The position numbers and the translations under genes are program-made. The notes beneath the pieces were generated by a model. That model was given only the letters and a program-made list of their open reading frames with translations. It ran no database searches and was not told the DNA's origin. This document shows, piece after piece, positions 62,198 to 64,000 of a stretch of DNA of 64,000 nucleotides (its first letter is position 1; each line of letters starts with the position of its first letter). The stretch lies in contig JABAAC010000058.1 in the NCBI GenBank assembly GCA_014238965.1, positions 1 through 64,000 on the forward strand, read 5' to 3'. The stretch comes from Phycisphaerales bacterium (lineage in GTDB: Bacteria; Planctomycetota; Phycisphaerae; Phycisphaerales; SM1A02).

Positions 62198-62203
62198 TAT
62201 ACT
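62198..62203 (+). promoter_or_regulatory. Candidate -10 element upstream of putA
   Basis: TATACT in GGGCATATACTTCGC lies 30 bases before the putA ATG and would give a leader of about 25 bases. A TTGACA at 62180-62185 precedes it by only 12 bases, too near for a normal -35. The same GGGC-R-TATACTT context precedes the thioredoxin-fold gene at 25159. Confidence 0.35.
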
Positions 62204-62233
62204 TCGCGCCCTTGGAACGCGCTGGAGTACCAC

Positions 62234-64000
62234 ATGGCCCTCTTTCGAAAATCCAAACACCCCGCCACGATGGTTGATTCAGTTGCGGCCAAACCCTTGG
62301 CAAGCCCCTTCGATCCGGCGATCGAAGCGAGCATCCATCGCATCGGCAACGACCTGCTGACAGAATCGCAGGACCACCGCAAGGGCATGTTGTCCTCGGC
62401 GTTCTGGTCCGACAAATTGATGGACTGGGCCATGAAGGATGAGGCCTTCAAGGTGCAGTTGTTCCGGTACGTGGACTGTTTCCCAACGCTCCGCACACCT
62501 AAGGTTGTGCACGAGCACTTGGTGGACTATCTGACACAGCCAGGCGTGACGTTGCCCCCGGGGCTAGGCCTGGGGCTCAAAGCCGGTGGACTGATGAAGG
62601 GCACGCTCACCAAGACGGTGTCGGGCAGAATTGAGGGCATGGCCAAGCGGTTCATTGCAGGCGAAGATGCCGCCAGCGCCACGCCGATGCTCGAGAAACT
62701 CTGGTCGCAAGGCATCGCGTTCTCCGTCGACTTGCTTGGTGAAGCATGCGTCAGTGACAAAGAGGCCGCGGCGTATCAACAGCGATACCTCGACCTTGTC
62801 GAGCAACTACCCCAGACGACGGCACATTGGCCCGCCAATGATCAATTGGAACGTGACCATTTGGGTGTTGTGCCGCGAACAAATGTGTCCATCAAAATCT
62901 CATCGCTGTACGCACATACCGATCCAATTGACACCGAAGGCTCGATTGCCGGGTTGATGCAATCGCTCGAGCCGATTCTTGTCAATGCTGCCAAGCACCA
63001 GGTGCTGGTCAACTTCGACATGGAGCACCATGCCTTCAAGGATCTGACATTAACACTGTTCCAGCAGTGCTGTGAGCGATGGGACTTCCCTGCTGGCCTC
63101 GCCATGCAGGCGTATCTGCGAAGCGGCGATGCCGATGCGCAGCGCATGATTGAGTGGTCGCAGGCGACTGGTCGGCAGGTCACGATTCGACTTGTCAAAG
63201 GCGCGTATTGGGATCAGGAGACGATCGAAGCTGAGATGGAAGGCTGGCCAATTCCAGTGTGGTCACGCAAGGCCGACACAGATGCCTGCTTTGAACGCAT
63301 GACCAACGCCTTCATCAAAGCAACGCCCACGACCGTGGATCAAGGCGGTGTGAAGTTGGCACTGGGATCGCACAATCTTCGCTCCATCGCTGTTGCCTTG
63401 GCGTTGTTGGAGGACCGCGGTCTTCCGCCTGAGGCCTTGGAGTTGCAGATGCTCCATGGCATGGCCGATCAACTCAAGACAATGGCCGTTGCTCGTGGAT
63501 TGCGACTGCGTGAGTACGTGCCAGTGGGCGACATGATTCCGGGCATGGCGTACTTGGTTCGTCGATTGCTAGAGAACACCAGCAATGAGTCGTGGCTTCG
63601 TGGGTCGAGCGTGGGCACCGTGTCGGCTTCGGAGTTGTTGCAGTCGCCCCATGGCGGTGATGAAGCAACCGATCCAGGACTTGCTCGAATTGCCCAGAGC
63701 CCTGAGCGCCATGCCTTAAGCTCGGCAGTTGAGGGTGTGGGCGATGGCCGGGCGTTCTTCACCGAACCGCTTCGAGACTTTGCCCAGGCACCACAGCGCA
63801 ACGCATTTGCTTCGGACATCGCCAACGCCACGGTGCCTAACGTACAGATTGATGCGACGATTGTGGATGCCGATGCTGCGATAGGCGCTGCGGCTAAAGC
63901 GTTTCCCACATGGCGTGATACGCCGGCCCTGGATCGCTGCGGCATGTTGGTGCGTTGTGCGGCCTTGATGCGAGAGCGTCGTAATGTGCTTGCTGGCGTG
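62234..64000 (+). CDS. putA: Bifunctional proline dehydrogenase/1-pyrroline-5-carboxylate dehydrogenase, partial
   Basis: 589 residues are visible; the frame continues past the right window edge. GGAG lies eight bases before the ATG. The proline dehydrogenase barrel (about 85-470) shows NVSIKISSLYAHTDPID, NFDMEHHAFKDLTLTLFQQ, AMQAYLRSGDADAQRMIEW, VTIRLVKGAYWDQETIEAE, LGSHNLRSIA, LQMLHGMADQLKTM and LREYVPVGDMIPGMAYLVRRLLENTSN. From about 500 it passes into the aldehyde dehydrogenase part (FPTWRDTPALDRCGMLVRCA). The DNA-binding N-terminal domain of enterobacterial PutA is missing, so it should be purely catalytic. It oxidises proline to glutamate. Confidence 0.95.
   Translation, partial: MALFRKSKHPATMVDSVAAKPLASPFDPAIEASIHRIGNDLLTESQDHRKGMLSSAFWSDKLMDWAMKDEAFKVQLFRYVDCFPTLRTPKVVHEHLVDYLTQPGVTLPPGLGLGLKAGGLMKGTLTKTVSGRIEGMAKRFIAGEDAASATPMLEKLWSQGIAFSVDLLGEACVSDKEAAAYQQRYLDLVEQLPQTTAHWPANDQLERDHLGVVPRTNVSIKISSLYAHTDPIDTEGSIAGLMQSLEPILVNAAKHQVLVNFDMEHHAFKDLTLTLFQQCCERWDFPAGLAMQAYLRSGDADAQRMIEWSQATGRQVTIRLVKGAYWDQETIEAEMEGWPIPVWSRKADTDACFERMTNAFIKATPTTVDQGGVKLALGSHNLRSIAVALALLEDRGLPPEALELQMLHGMADQLKTMAVARGLRLREYVPVGDMIPGMAYLVRRLLENTSNESWLRGSSVGTVSASELLQSPHGGDEATDPGLARIAQSPERHALSSAVEGVGDGRAFFTEPLRDFAQAPQRNAFASDIANATVPNVQIDATIVDADAAIGAAAKAFPTWRDTPALDRCGMLVRCAALMRERRNVLAGV

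Noticed and set aside
62180-62203. TTGACA followed by TATACT as a full sigma-70 promoter for putA
   Set aside because: The spacer is 12 bases, well below the usual 16-18, so the two boxes cannot serve together; only the -10 element is retained as a weak candidate.

Overview
The window reads as a chromosomal segment of a planctomycete, most likely of the class Phycisphaerae (marine type). Support: secreted proteins with dockerin-like DDLL..I..(F/W)G modules and Cys-rich GACC repeats, a sulfatase, squalene-cyclase-like toroid plus DUF4159 protein, GldAFG-type ABC genes with DUF4340, and MreBCD, all with moderately high GC and frequent 4-base (ATGA/GTGA/TTGA) gene overlaps. This lineage call is inference from gene content; there is no rRNA here. 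I see no insertion sequence, prophage, integrase or CRISPR array; one tRNA (Asp) is present with its own promoter and terminator.

Layout. 1-3.3 kb: start of a leftward secreted metalloprotease-like gene and, divergent from it, a secreted lysyl-endopeptidase-like protease with dockerin-like C-terminus. 3.3-9.1 kb (leftward): AsmA-like protein, thioredoxin-like protein, MarC, fused hydantoinase/5-oxoprolinase. 9.2-11.4 kb: frameshifted dockerin mini-gene, tRNA-Asp, sulfatase. 11.4-11.85 kb: a non-coding stretch with a row of hairpins and a 13-bp C6 tandem repeat (G-quadruplex-forming on the polA side). 11.85-18.4 kb (leftward): mreB, mreC, mreD, GlmU-like protein, polA. 18.5-26.4 kb (leftward): pgk, thioredoxin-fold protein, rpe, accD, lnt, HEAT lipoprotein, coiled-coil membrane protein, small membrane protein. 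26.4-31.4 kb: miaA, topA, ispG. 31.4-33.3 kb (leftward): ExbB/TolQ-like and TraB/GumN-like. 33.3-36.3 kb: polyprenyl synthase, dxs. 36.3-37.1 kb: glutamine amidotransferase. 37.1-42.7 kb: toroid/DUF4159 protein, small membrane protein, thioesterase, purN, DUF502, hpf, ptsN, ptsH. 42.8-43.8 kb: gpsA. 44.0-54.5 kb: P1B-like ATPase, fbaB, mnmA, gamma-glutamyltransferase, RNase HII-like protein, fusA, ribD. 54.5-59.5 kb (leftward): gliding-type ABC ATPase, GldF-GldG fusion, DUF4340. 59.6-62.1 kb: GAF-receiver protein, prmC. 62.2-64 kb: putA, cut by the window end.

Together the genes are mainly housekeeping: envelope shape and lipid/lipoprotein maturation (mreBCD, accD, lnt, MEP isoprenoid genes), central carbon metabolism (pgk, rpe, fbaB, gpsA), translation and RNA modification (fusA, miaA, mnmA, prmC, hpf), and regulation by a partial PTS (ptsN, HPr). 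The most unusual items are a P1B-type ATPase whose metal-site motif is CPG in place of CPC, a 323-residue RNase HII-like protein, the structured non-coding block next to polA, the frameshifted dockerin mini-gene, and a thioredoxin-fold protein that has lost both active-site cysteines. I found no clear multi-gene defence or mobile system; the candidates for something undescribed are single loci.
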